A stretch of DNA of 5,079 bases from Bacteroidales bacterium (GTDB lineage: Bacteria; Bacteroidota; Bacteroidia; Bacteroidales; UBA4181), in NCBI GenBank assembly GCA_031264715.1, contig JAISDP010000008.1, positions 1 to 5,079 on the forward strand, read 5' to 3'. The stretch's first letter is position 1; each line of letters starts with the position of its first letter. Shown piece after piece: positions 1 to 5,049 of the stretch. Made by a program: the position numbers and the translations under genes. Below the pieces are notes generated by a model. That model was given only the letters and a program-made list of their open reading frames with translations, was not told where the DNA came from and did not search any database.

Positions 1-1339
1 TGTTGCCGCTTGCCATAGGGCGTTCGCCTTGCAGCACGTGGATTTCAACTGACGGCTGGTTGTCCGATGCGGTCGAGAATACCTCGGTTTTCTTGGTCGG
101 GATGGTGGTGTTGGCTTCGATGAGTTTGGTCATTACGCCGCCAAGTGTTTCGATACCGAGCGAAAGCGGTGTTACGTCGAGCAACAGCACGTCTTTAACT
201 TCACCGGTGAGCACACCGCCTTGTATAGCAGCGCCTACGGCTACTACTTCGTCAGGGTTTACGCCTTTGGAGGGCGCTTTTTCGAAGAATTTTTCCACCA
301 ATTGCTGGATGGCAGGGATACGGGTAGAACCACCCACGAGGATTATTTCGTGTATTTCGGAGGCAGAAACGCCAGCATCCGACAAAGCTTTCTTGCAAGG
401 TTCGAGCGTAGCCTGGATCAGATGGTCGGCCAATTTTTCGAATTGCGAACGGGTCAAAGTTTTCACCAAGTGCTTGGGAATACCATCCACCGGCATGATG
501 TACGGCAAGTTGATTTCGGTTTGCGTCGCGCTCGACAGTTCGATTTTTGCCTTTTCGGCAGCCTCTTTCAGACGTTGGAGCGCCATCGGGTCTTTACGCA
601 GGTCGAGACCGCTGTTTTCATTTTTAAATTCTTCGGCTAACCAGTTAATGATTACCTGGTCGAAGTCATCACCGCCGAGGTGGGTATCACCGTTGGTCGA
701 TTTTACTTCGAATACGCCATCACCCAGTTCGAGGATGGAAATATCGAATGTGCCGCCGCCAAGGTCGAACACCGCGATTTTCATATCCTGGTGTTTCTTG
801 TCCATACCGTATGCCAAAGCAGCAGCCGTAGGTTCGTTGATGATACGGCGCACCTGGAGCCCTGCTATTTCACCGGCTTCTTTTGTTGCCTGACGTTGCG
901 AGTCGTTAAAGTAAGCCGGAACAGTGATTACGGCTTCGGTTACTTCCTGCCCCAAATAGTCTTCGGCTGTTTTCTTCATCTTCTGGAGGATGATGGCCGA
1001 TATTTCCTGAGGTGTATATTGGCGGTCGCCTATCTGGATACGGGGCGTATTGTTGTCGCCTCTTATTACCGAATAGGTAACGTTTGCTATTTCTTTGGTT
1101 ACATGGTCGTAGGTTTCACCCATGAAACGCTTAATGGAATAGACGGTGTTTTTCGGATTAGTGATTGCCTGGCGTTTTGCAGGATCACCCACTTTTCGCT
1201 CGCCGTTTTCCACGAATGCAACAATCGACGGAGTTGTGCGGCGACCTTCGTTGTTTGGGATCACGATGGGTTCGTTACCTTCCATCACCGCAACACAAGA
1301 ATTGGTGGTACCTAAATCGATACCTATTATTTTGCCCAT
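1..1339 (-). CDS. dnaK: Molecular chaperone DnaK (Hsp70), N-terminal 446 residues, cut by left edge
   Basis: Cytoplasmic ATP-dependent chaperone that binds exposed hydrophobic segments of client proteins, normally working with DnaJ and GrpE. Translating the minus strand from the ATG at 1339-1337 gives an uninterrupted frame to the edge. It begins MGKIIGIDLGTTNS, the phosphate-1 loop of Hsp70 ATPases. Lys70 lies in IKRFMG and matches the catalytic Lys70 of E. coli DnaK. The phosphate-2 motif DLGGGTFD covers about residues 192-199, including the Thr equivalent to the autophosphorylated T199, and GGSTRIP lies near residue 336. The interdomain linker DVLLLD starts at residue 383, and the beta substrate-binding domain begins after it. 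The last complete codons read GERPMASGN. The rest of the beta domain and the helical lid, roughly 190 residues by comparison with full-length DnaK, lie outside the window. No Shine-Dalgarno is visible; the bases before the start are A/T-rich, as is usual in Bacteroidota. No grpE or dnaJ is seen, although one could lie downstream to the left. The identification is secure. Confidence 0.98.
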   Translation of the reverse strand, partial: MGKIIGIDLGTTNSCVAVMEGNEPIVIPNNEGRRTTPSIVAFVENGERKVGDPAKRQAITNPKNTVYSIKRFMGETYDHVTKEIANVTYSVIRGDNNTPRIQIGDRQYTPQEISAIILQKMKKTAEDYLGQEVTEAVITVPAYFNDSQRQATKEAGEIAGLQVRRIINEPTAAALAYGMDKKHQDMKIAVFDLGGGTFDISILELGDGVFEVKSTNGDTHLGGDDFDQVIINWLAEEFKNENSGLDLRKDPMALQRLKEAAEKAKIELSSATQTEINLPYIMPVDGIPKHLVKTLTRSQFEKLADHLIQATLEPCKKALSDAGVSASEIHEIILVGGSTRIPAIQQLVEKFFEKAPSKGVNPDEVVAVGAAIQGGVLTGEVKDVLLLDVTPLSLGIETLGGVMTKLIEANTTIPTKKTEVFSTASDNQPSVEIHVLQGERPMASGN

Positions 1340-1389
1340 GTTTATGTATATTTAAGTTTAGAATTCAAATTAATTACACGGACACCTAT

Positions 1390-1404
1390 TCAATGATTGT
1401 GCCA
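1390..1404 (-). promoter_or_regulatory. Possible sigma-54 (-24/-12) promoter element for dnaK
   Basis: The minus strand reads TGGCAC-AATCA-TTGA. The -24 block is a perfect match to the RpoN consensus TGGCAC. The -12 block is TTGA instead of TTGC, at exactly the canonical spacing. A start near 1378 would give a leader of about 39 nt before the dnaK ATG. The changed base falls in the normally conserved GC of the -12 element, which weakens the case. The same TTG can also be read as a -33 box 17 bp from TTAATTTG (1373-1366), a 7-of-8 match to the vegetative -7 consensus, so the element is ambiguous. Confidence 0.3.
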
Positions 1405-1407
1405 TTC

Positions 1408-1440
1408 GACAATATGACTCAAAAATATGACAATATGTCA
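1408..1440. promoter_or_regulatory. Operator-like palindrome and spaced direct repeat at the dnaK promoter
   Basis: TGACA-ATA-TGTCA at 1428-1440 is a perfect inverted repeat with 5-bp arms and a 3-bp centre. It fills most of the spacer between the proposed -33 and -7 boxes of dnaK. Its 9-bp part GACAATATG (1429-1437) recurs exactly at 1408-1416, a centre-to-centre distance of 21 bp, or two helical turns, placing the second copy over the predicted transcription start. This arrangement fits a dimeric DNA-binding regulator occupying two sites on one face of the helix. The regulator is unknown and the assignment is inference. Confidence 0.4.
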
Positions 1441-1447
1441 CGGCCAA
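1420..1447 (-). promoter_or_regulatory. Candidate vegetative promoter of dnaK
   Basis: On the minus strand TATTTTTG (1427-1420) is an exact match to the Bacteroidota -7 consensus TAnnTTTG. It is preceded by TTG (1447-1445) after a 17-bp spacer, at the short end of what is accepted for this group. Transcription would start near 1413-1416, leaving a leader of about 75 nt before the dnaK ATG. No HrcA/CIRCE operator (TTAGCACTC-N9-GAGTGCTAA) is seen in this intergenic region. The call was made by eye. A second TATTTTTG at 1617-1610 has no partner TTG, so chance hits do occur in this A/T-rich region. Confidence 0.45.
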
Positions 1448-1597
1448 TGCGATTGACTGACAACAAGCAGGCAACTACCCATACACATGCTTTCTCGGAG
1501 GTCGATGGCTTCCGGTTATGAAACAGGTAGATACCTTGTATTCCCATGCGATTCGTTATAGAGTCTAAACATCAGTTTGAATAGTATAGCAAAATCA

Positions 1598-1628
1598 TTT
1601 TCAATTCATCAAAAATAGTTTAATTTTG
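1598..1628 (+). promoter_or_regulatory. Candidate promoter of the NagB-PIG-L fusion gene
   Basis: TAATTTTG at 1621-1628 matches the Bacteroidota -7 consensus TAnnTTTG exactly. TTTT at 1598-1601, 19 bp upstream, is a 3-of-4 match to the -33 box TTTG. The predicted start is about 1632-1636, giving a leader of roughly 120 nt before the ATG at 1753. The -33 box is imperfect and the call is visual only. Confidence 0.4.
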
Positions 1629-1653
1629 ACCCATTCTTATTGACCCATTCTTA
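1626..1653. repeat. Perfect tandem 14-bp repeat (two copies), operator-like
   Basis: The unit TTGACCCATTCTTA occurs twice head to tail with no spacer and no mismatch (1626-1639 and 1640-1653). It begins inside the proposed -7 box of the downstream gene and runs across the predicted transcription start. Two identical adjacent direct repeats at that position suggest binding sites for a regulator that recognises direct half-sites. A recent tandem duplication with no function is the alternative. Confidence 0.55.
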
Positions 1654-1657
1654 AATA

Positions 1658-1686
1658 AGGGTTTGCCTGAAGATGTAGCAAACTTT
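1658..1686 (+). promoter_or_regulatory. Stem-loop in the leader of the fusion gene
   Basis: GTTTGC (1661-1666) pairs with GCAAAC (1678-1683). The stem extends outward through two G-U pairs and one A-U pair to 1658/1686, giving about 9 bp around an 11-nt loop. It lies directly after the tandem 14-bp repeat, within the predicted 5' untranslated leader. It has no following U-run, so it is not an intrinsic terminator. It could be an RNA regulatory element or, as DNA, a widely spaced inverted-repeat binding site. Confidence 0.25.
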
Positions 1687-1752
1687 GAGTGAATGTAATT
1701 GTTTATTGTATATCAAATATGCACCAGTAAGTATATCGAAACCAATACCATC

Positions 1753-3717
1753 ATGAAAATATATAGTTACAAGCAGAAATTAGAGCCTATCCTGAAGGAT
1801 GGGGTTAACTCGTATGAAATCACCAGGCGGTACGAGAAGATGCCGACCGAAATATATGCCAATGCCGACGATGCAGTGGTGGAAGTGGCCCGCGACATTG
1901 TGGAGATGATACAGAAGAAAGCATTGCGCGGCGAACCGTTTGTACTCGGGCTGGCTACCGGATCCACTACCTCGGCGCTGTATGGTGAGTTGGTGCGCCT
2001 GCACAAAGAAGAGGGAATCAGTTTCAAAAATGTACACACTTTCAATGTCGACGAATTTTATCCGCTCTCGCCCGACGCATTACAGAGCCATTACCGGTTC
2101 ATGAAGGAACATTTGTTCGATCATATCGATATACCGGAAGAGAATATCAATTTTCCCGACGGATCGCTCGCCCCCGAACTGATTGCCGGCTTCTGCGCCG
2201 CTTACGACCGCAAGATATCGTCGCTGGGCGGTATCGACCTGCAAATACTGGGCATAGGCCGTACCGGTCACATTGCCTGTAACGAACCCGGTTCGATGAT
2301 CAACTCGCCTACACGCCTGATCACCCTTGATACGATCACCCGTATCGACGCAGCCGGTGATTTCTTCGGCGAAGAATTTGTACCGCGCCGTGCCATCACT
2401 ATGGGTGTCGGTACCATACTCGCGGCAAAGAAGTTGATACTGATGGCCTGGGGCGAAGGCAAGGCCCGGGTGATACGCGGCGCCGTGGAAGGTCCGATGA
2501 CCGACTCGCTGCCCACATCGTACCTGCAAAACCATCCCAATACCAAGGTAGTACTCGACCTGGCAGCCGCTTCGGAACTTACACGTGTAAAAATGCCCTG
2601 GCTGGTGGGTACCTGTAACTGGACCGACCGCCTCATACGCAAAGCTGTGGTGTGGCTGTGTCAGAAAACCGAAAAACCGATACTGAAACTCACCGACCGC
2701 GATTATAATGATAACGGGATGAGCGACCTCATTGCCCAGCACGGACCGGGAAGCAAGATCAATATCGACGTGTTCAACGATCTTCAACACACCATCTCGG
2801 GATGGCCGGGCGGTAAACCGAATGCCGACGACGGCACCCGCCCCGAACGCGCTGTGCCGTATCCCAAAAAGGTAATTATCTTCAGCCCGCACCCCGACGA
2901 CGATGTGATCTCAATGGGTGGAACTTTTGCCCGTTTGGTACAGCAGAGGCATGATGTGCATGTGGCTTACCAGACATCGGGCAATATTGCTGTGTTCGAC
3001 GACGATGTGATACGGTTCCTCGATTTCGGCAACCAGTTCAGCAATATTTTCGACTTGGCCGGCGCCGACATCAAAAATATTTATCAAAAGTTAGCCAAAA
3101 AGTTGGCCACCAAAAAGCCCGGTGAACCCGATCTTCCCGAAGTACGCAAGCTCAAAACCGCCATCCGCCGCAGCGAGGCCATGGCTGCCGCACGCTACCT
3201 GGGCGTGCCCGAGGATCATGTGCATTACCTGGAAATGCCTTTCTATGAAACGGGTACTGTAAAGAAGAGCGACTTGAGCGAGGCCGATGTGCAACTGATC
3301 ATCGACCTGCTGCAACAGGTGCAACCGCACCAGGTGTATGCTGCCGGCGACCTTTCGGACCCGCACGGTACGCATCGCGTATGTATCAACGCTATCCTGG
3401 CTGCATTGCATGAGTTGAGGAACGAATCGTGGATCAAGGATTGTCGCGTGTGGCTCTACAGAGGCGCATGGCAGGAATGGGATCTCGACCAGGTGGATAT
3501 GGCGGTGCCGCTGAGCCCCGAAGAAGTACTGATCAAACGCAAGGCTATCTACAAACATTCGTCGCAAAACAATGGTCCGGTATTCCCAGGCGCCGATCCG
3601 CGCGAGTTCTGGCAACGCGCCGAAGAACGCAACCACGCCACTGCCGTGATGTACGATAAACTTGGAATGGCAGAATACCAGGCAATTGAAGTATTCGTCA
3701 GGTATAAAATAAAGTAG
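1753..3717 (+). CDS. NagB-like (glucosamine-6-phosphate deaminase) / PIG-L (LmbE) deacetylase fusion protein
   Basis: A 654-residue, probably cytoplasmic protein with no signal peptide. Residues about 30-282 form a NagB fold: LGLATGST (65-72), sugar-phosphate loop; NVDEF with Asp100, equivalent to the proton-abstracting Asp72 of E. coli NagB; GRTGHIACNEP with His173 and Glu178 matching His143 and Glu148; Arg188 and Lys237 matching Arg158 and Lys208. E. coli Asp141 is replaced by Thr171, and the Arg172 phosphate ligand is not conserved (AAGDFF). Residues about 283-373 are a connecting region rich in Trp and charged residues. Residues 374-654 are PIG-L/LmbE: HPDDD (380-384) and DPHGTHR with His538 and His541, matching the zinc and catalytic residues of MshB-type deacetylases. 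NagB turns glucosamine-6-phosphate into fructose-6-phosphate and ammonia; PIG-L enzymes remove N-acetyl groups from GlcNAc compounds. Length and layout fit the known long Bacteroidota family annotated glucosamine-6-phosphate deaminase-like. ATG 1753 is preferred over a TTG at 1699 because it sits before the conserved region. Domain identity is firm; activity and substrate are unproven, so no symbol is given. Confidence 0.93.
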   Translation: MKIYSYKQKLEPILKDGVNSYEITRRYEKMPTEIYANADDAVVEVARDIVEMIQKKALRGEPFVLGLATGSTTSALYGELVRLHKEEGISFKNVHTFNVDEFYPLSPDALQSHYRFMKEHLFDHIDIPEENINFPDGSLAPELIAGFCAAYDRKISSLGGIDLQILGIGRTGHIACNEPGSMINSPTRLITLDTITRIDAAGDFFGEEFVPRRAITMGVGTILAAKKLILMAWGEGKARVIRGAVEGPMTDSLPTSYLQNHPNTKVVLDLAAASELTRVKMPWLVGTCNWTDRLIRKAVVWLCQKTEKPILKLTDRDYNDNGMSDLIAQHGPGSKINIDVFNDLQHTISGWPGGKPNADDGTRPERAVPYPKKVIIFSPHPDDDVISMGGTFARLVQQRHDVHVAYQTSGNIAVFDDDVIRFLDFGNQFSNIFDLAGADIKNIYQKLAKKLATKKPGEPDLPEVRKLKTAIRRSEAMAAARYLGVPEDHVHYLEMPFYETGTVKKSDLSEADVQLIIDLLQQVQPHQVYAAGDLSDPHGTHRVCINAILAALHELRNESWIKDCRVWLYRGAWQEWDLDQVDMAVPLSPEEVLIKRKAIYKHSSQNNGPVFPGADPREFWQRAEERNHATAVMYDKLGMAEYQAIEVFVRYKIK

Positions 3718-3733
3718 AGTCAATGCTATTGAT

Positions 3734-3773
3734 CATTACGAACCGGACGCTCATCAGTGTCCGGTTCGTAATG
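3734..3773. terminator. Bidirectional hairpin between convergent genes (probable terminator)
   Basis: CATTACGAACCGGAC (3734-3748) and its exact reverse complement (3759-3773) form a perfect 15-bp stem with a 10-nt loop. It starts 17 bp after the stop codon of the fusion gene and about 75 bp beyond the stop of the converging methyltransferase gene. Neither strand has a U-run after the stem, so it is not a textbook intrinsic terminator. It may end or stabilise both transcripts in their 3' regions. A protein-binding palindrome is the other reading. Confidence 0.55.
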
Positions 3774-3849
3774 TTCTGTGAAAACCCCGGCAGGTTATTT
3801 CTTACAAATATCAGCAAATTACAAATCGGTAAACGCATCAATGACTCTC

Positions 3850-4563
3850 CTATTTTATCCCCAAAAACATCGCAAAACAAAGATTCTTGTGCAACACATC
3901 CGTTTTGCGGAATCCCACATTCTTCATCAGGTTCAATTGGTAGTTCATCGATCTGGGAGTATCTTCCTTTTCAACATAATCCAGAATCTTATCCCGGTAT
4001 TCGGCTCCACCGATGGTTTCGAGGTAACTGCCGTATCTTTCCCAGGTATAACCGGTCAGTATATCTAATTCCTGACTGACCAAATCCGAGATCAGCAGGC
4101 ATCCTCCGGGTTTGAGTGTCCGGTACATCTTGGTAAAGGTATATGTCCAGTCGGCGTCTTCCCGCAGGTGATGAAGCACGGCTCCAGCCATCACTATGTC
4201 GTATTGGTTCACCGGTAAGGAAGCCGTCCGGATATCGCTCTGGATGATTTTAACCGTCCCGTTCGTTACAGAAGAAACGCGTTCGAATGCCCTGTCCAGC
4301 ATGGGCTTGCTCAGGTCAAGCAACGTGCAGTTCAAGTCCGGCAATTTCGAAAGCATCTTCAGGGTATAGTTACCTGCCCCACAACCCACATCCAACAGAT
4401 GGGTTGCGTTTGGCGCCAGCCTCTTTGCAGCTTCGGTCAGCAATTCGAGCGACAATACGGCATCGACCGTGGAAACCTGTCCGGTTTCGAGATTGCTGAA
4501 CCGCTCTACATCTTGATCGAACCTTATCCTGATCTCTTCAATGGTAGATTTCTCCCCTTTCAT
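3850..4563 (-). CDS. Class I SAM-dependent methyltransferase, substrate unknown
   Basis: A 237-residue soluble protein with a Rossmann-type methyltransferase fold. Motif I is LLDVGCGAGN (residues 56-65), the SAM-binding glycine loop. TLLDLS follows with Asp83 at the end of beta 2, expected to hold the ribose hydroxyls. IQSDI contains Asp110, a likely adenine contact. YDIVMAGAVLHHL (about 121-133) is the motif IV region, and LKPGGCLLISDLV (about 150-162) is the usual post-motif strand. The C-terminus (LMKNVGFRKTDVLHKN, then a final beta strand) is typical of small-molecule or tRNA-modifying methyltransferases of the Methyltransf_11/25 type and does not define a substrate. The ATG at 4563-4561 is chosen. 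An upstream in-frame ATG at 4614 would add 17 residues (MLGKICYFCTV...), but that stretch contains a perfect -7 promoter box and no conserved motif. The gene is monocistronic in this window, converging on the NagB-PIG-L gene and preceded by an unrelated terminator. Confidence 0.9.
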   Translation of the reverse strand: MKGEKSTIEEIRIRFDQDVERFSNLETGQVSTVDAVLSLELLTEAAKRLAPNATHLLDVGCGAGNYTLKMLSKLPDLNCTLLDLSKPMLDRAFERVSSVTNGTVKIIQSDIRTASLPVNQYDIVMAGAVLHHLREDADWTYTFTKMYRTLKPGGCLLISDLVSQELDILTGYTWERYGSYLETIGGAEYRDKILDYVEKEDTPRSMNYQLNLMKNVGFRKTDVLHKNLCFAMFLGIK

Positions 4564-4588
4564 ATGTACAACTATTGAAATTACTGTA

Positions 4589-4596
4589 CAAAAGTA
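4589..4596 (-). promoter_or_regulatory. Candidate -7 box of the methyltransferase gene
   Basis: The minus strand reads TACTTTTG (4596-4589), an exact match to TAnnTTTG, about 26 bp before the ATG at 4563. No TTG lies 17-23 bp upstream; the nearest is only 12 bp away, so the -33 half is missing or weak. If it is used, transcription starts near 4583 and the ATG at 4614 cannot be the start, which supports the shorter protein. Confidence 0.4.
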
Positions 4597-4632
4597 ACAA
4601 ATCTTTCCCAACATTATACTCCTCGCGGAAAC

Positions 4633-4658
4633 AAAAAAAGGGGCGACGTCGCCCCTTT
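4633..4658 (-). terminator. Strong intrinsic terminator for leftward transcription
   Basis: GGGGCGAC-GTCGCCCC (4640-4655) is a perfect GC-rich palindrome. It is extended by three A-T pairs (4637-4639 with 4656-4658), giving an 11-bp half-palindrome with a tight ACGT centre. Read on the minus strand, the stem is followed directly by seven U residues (4639-4633), the classic Rho-independent layout. On the plus strand only three T residues follow, so leftward termination is favoured. It lies upstream of the methyltransferase promoter and therefore ends some other leftward transcript coming from the right. No gene is seen that would feed it within the window. Confidence 0.8.
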
Positions 4659-4888
4659 CCCATTAACACACACAGAAACCCGATTCATTTACTGAACCTT
4701 GACTTTTAACCTTTTTTTAAACCAACATTAAGAACGATGAAGAAAGTAACCTTTCGATATATAGAACACACTGTTTTCGGAAATGTTCAGAAAAAACCAT
4801 ATTTTTTGCAAAAAAATAAAAATAGTTTTCAATAAACTGTTGCACGGGGCTATTTCGTTTACCCATCGTTGCGCCAAGTCGCGCCGTC
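4659..4888. other. Non-coding stretch with no convincing gene
   Basis: The interval between the leftward terminator and the 23-bp repeat array holds poly-A and poly-T runs (for example around 4711-4720 and 4800-4825) and then a short GC-richer patch at about 4845-4890. No tRNA, rRNA or recognised riboswitch is visible. The only reading frame of note is the doubtful 32-codon ORF at 4737. Confidence 0.6.
4737..4835 (+). CDS. Possible 32-codon small ORF, function unknown
   Basis: An ATG at 4737 opens a 32-residue, lysine-rich, basic reading frame beginning MKKVTFRYIEHT and ending at TAA 4833-4835. The A-rich sequence before the start (ACATTAAGAACG) looks like a Bacteroidota translation start. 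The protein has no hydrophobic segment, recognisable motif or Shine-Dalgarno, and its second half is A/T-rich low-complexity sequence. It may be a chance frame, a decayed gene start or a small protein. The evidence is weak. Confidence 0.15.
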   Translation: MKKVTFRYIEHTVFGNVQKKPYFLQKNKNSFQ

Positions 4889-4991
4889 CTCATCACTCGA
4901 TAAGGGATGTTCTTATCGCTCGATAAGAGATGTTCTCATCGCTCGACAAGAGATGTTCTTATCACTCGATGAGAGTTTATCGCTCGATAAG
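4889..4991. repeat. Degenerate array of five 23-bp repeats, each with a palindromic core
   Basis: The consensus unit is CTTATCG-CT-CGATAAG followed by AGATGTT, 23 bp in all. Full units lie at 4889-4911, 4912-4934 and 4935-4957. The fourth (4958-4975) is shortened by 5 bp at its end. The fifth (4976-4991) keeps the palindromic core and then diverges. Unit 2 has a perfect core with 7-bp arms; unit 1 differs from it at 3 of 23 positions and unit 3 at 2. Substitutions within the arms are not compensatory, so the units look more like repeated DNA binding sites or a minisatellite than conserved RNA hairpins. There is no unique spacer between units, so this is not a CRISPR array. Confidence 0.85.
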
Positions 4992-5016
4992 TGGTTCATG
5001 CCATTATGAGCGGGTT

Positions 5017-5049
5017 TTATCGAAAAAAACAGGGTATTTATCAAAAAAC
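5017..5049 (+). repeat. Two TTATC plus A-tract direct repeats
   Basis: TTATCGAAAAAAAC (5017-5030) and TTATCAAAAAAC (5038-5049) start 21 bp apart and differ only by a G and one A. Each begins with the TTATC half-site found in the nearby 23-bp array, followed by an A-tract. They may be outlying half-sites for the same factor, or coincidental in A/T-rich DNA. Confidence 0.35.

Noticed and set aside
3..893. Long plus-strand open frame of 296 codons, and overlapping frames at 221-640 and 680-1315
   Set aside because: They are antisense to dnaK, whose minus-strand frame is unmistakable. The products have no recognisable domain.
1610..1617. Second minus-strand -7 box TATTTTTG, a possible distal dnaK promoter
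   Set aside because: No TTG lies at suitable spacing, and it is about 270 bp from the dnaK start in A/T-rich DNA where such matches arise by chance.
1699..1752. TTG start adding 18 residues to the fusion protein
   Set aside because: The extension (MFIVYQICTS...) shows no conserved sequence. ATG 1753 lies a normal distance before the domain, and TTG starts are less common.
2080..2892. Minus-strand open frame of 270 codons opposite the fusion gene, plus one at 3091-3723
   Set aside because: These are shadows of the NagB-PIG-L coding strand; the products resemble no family.
3781..3800. Short AACC-CCGGCA-GGTT stem followed by a T-rich stretch, considered as a rightward terminator
   Set aside because: The stem is only 4 bp and the T-run is interrupted.
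4564..4614. Upstream ATG adding 17 residues to the methyltransferase
   Set aside because: The extra stretch contains a perfect TAnnTTTG box, is not part of the methyltransferase fold, and is probably the promoter.
4614..4688. 24-codon minus-strand frame (MNRVSVCVNGKG...) running through the leftward terminator, considered as an attenuator leader peptide
   Set aside because: It has no run of codons for one amino acid and no alternative anti-terminator pairing that I can see. It probably arises by chance.
4889..4991. CRISPR array
   Set aside because: The repeats are contiguous without unique spacers and no cas gene is present.
4790..5049. Replication origin with iterons next to an A/T-rich stretch
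   Set aside because: No exact DnaA box (TTATCCACA) is seen and no replication gene is present. TTATC half-sites alone are too weak, so this is kept only as an alternative explanation of the repeats.
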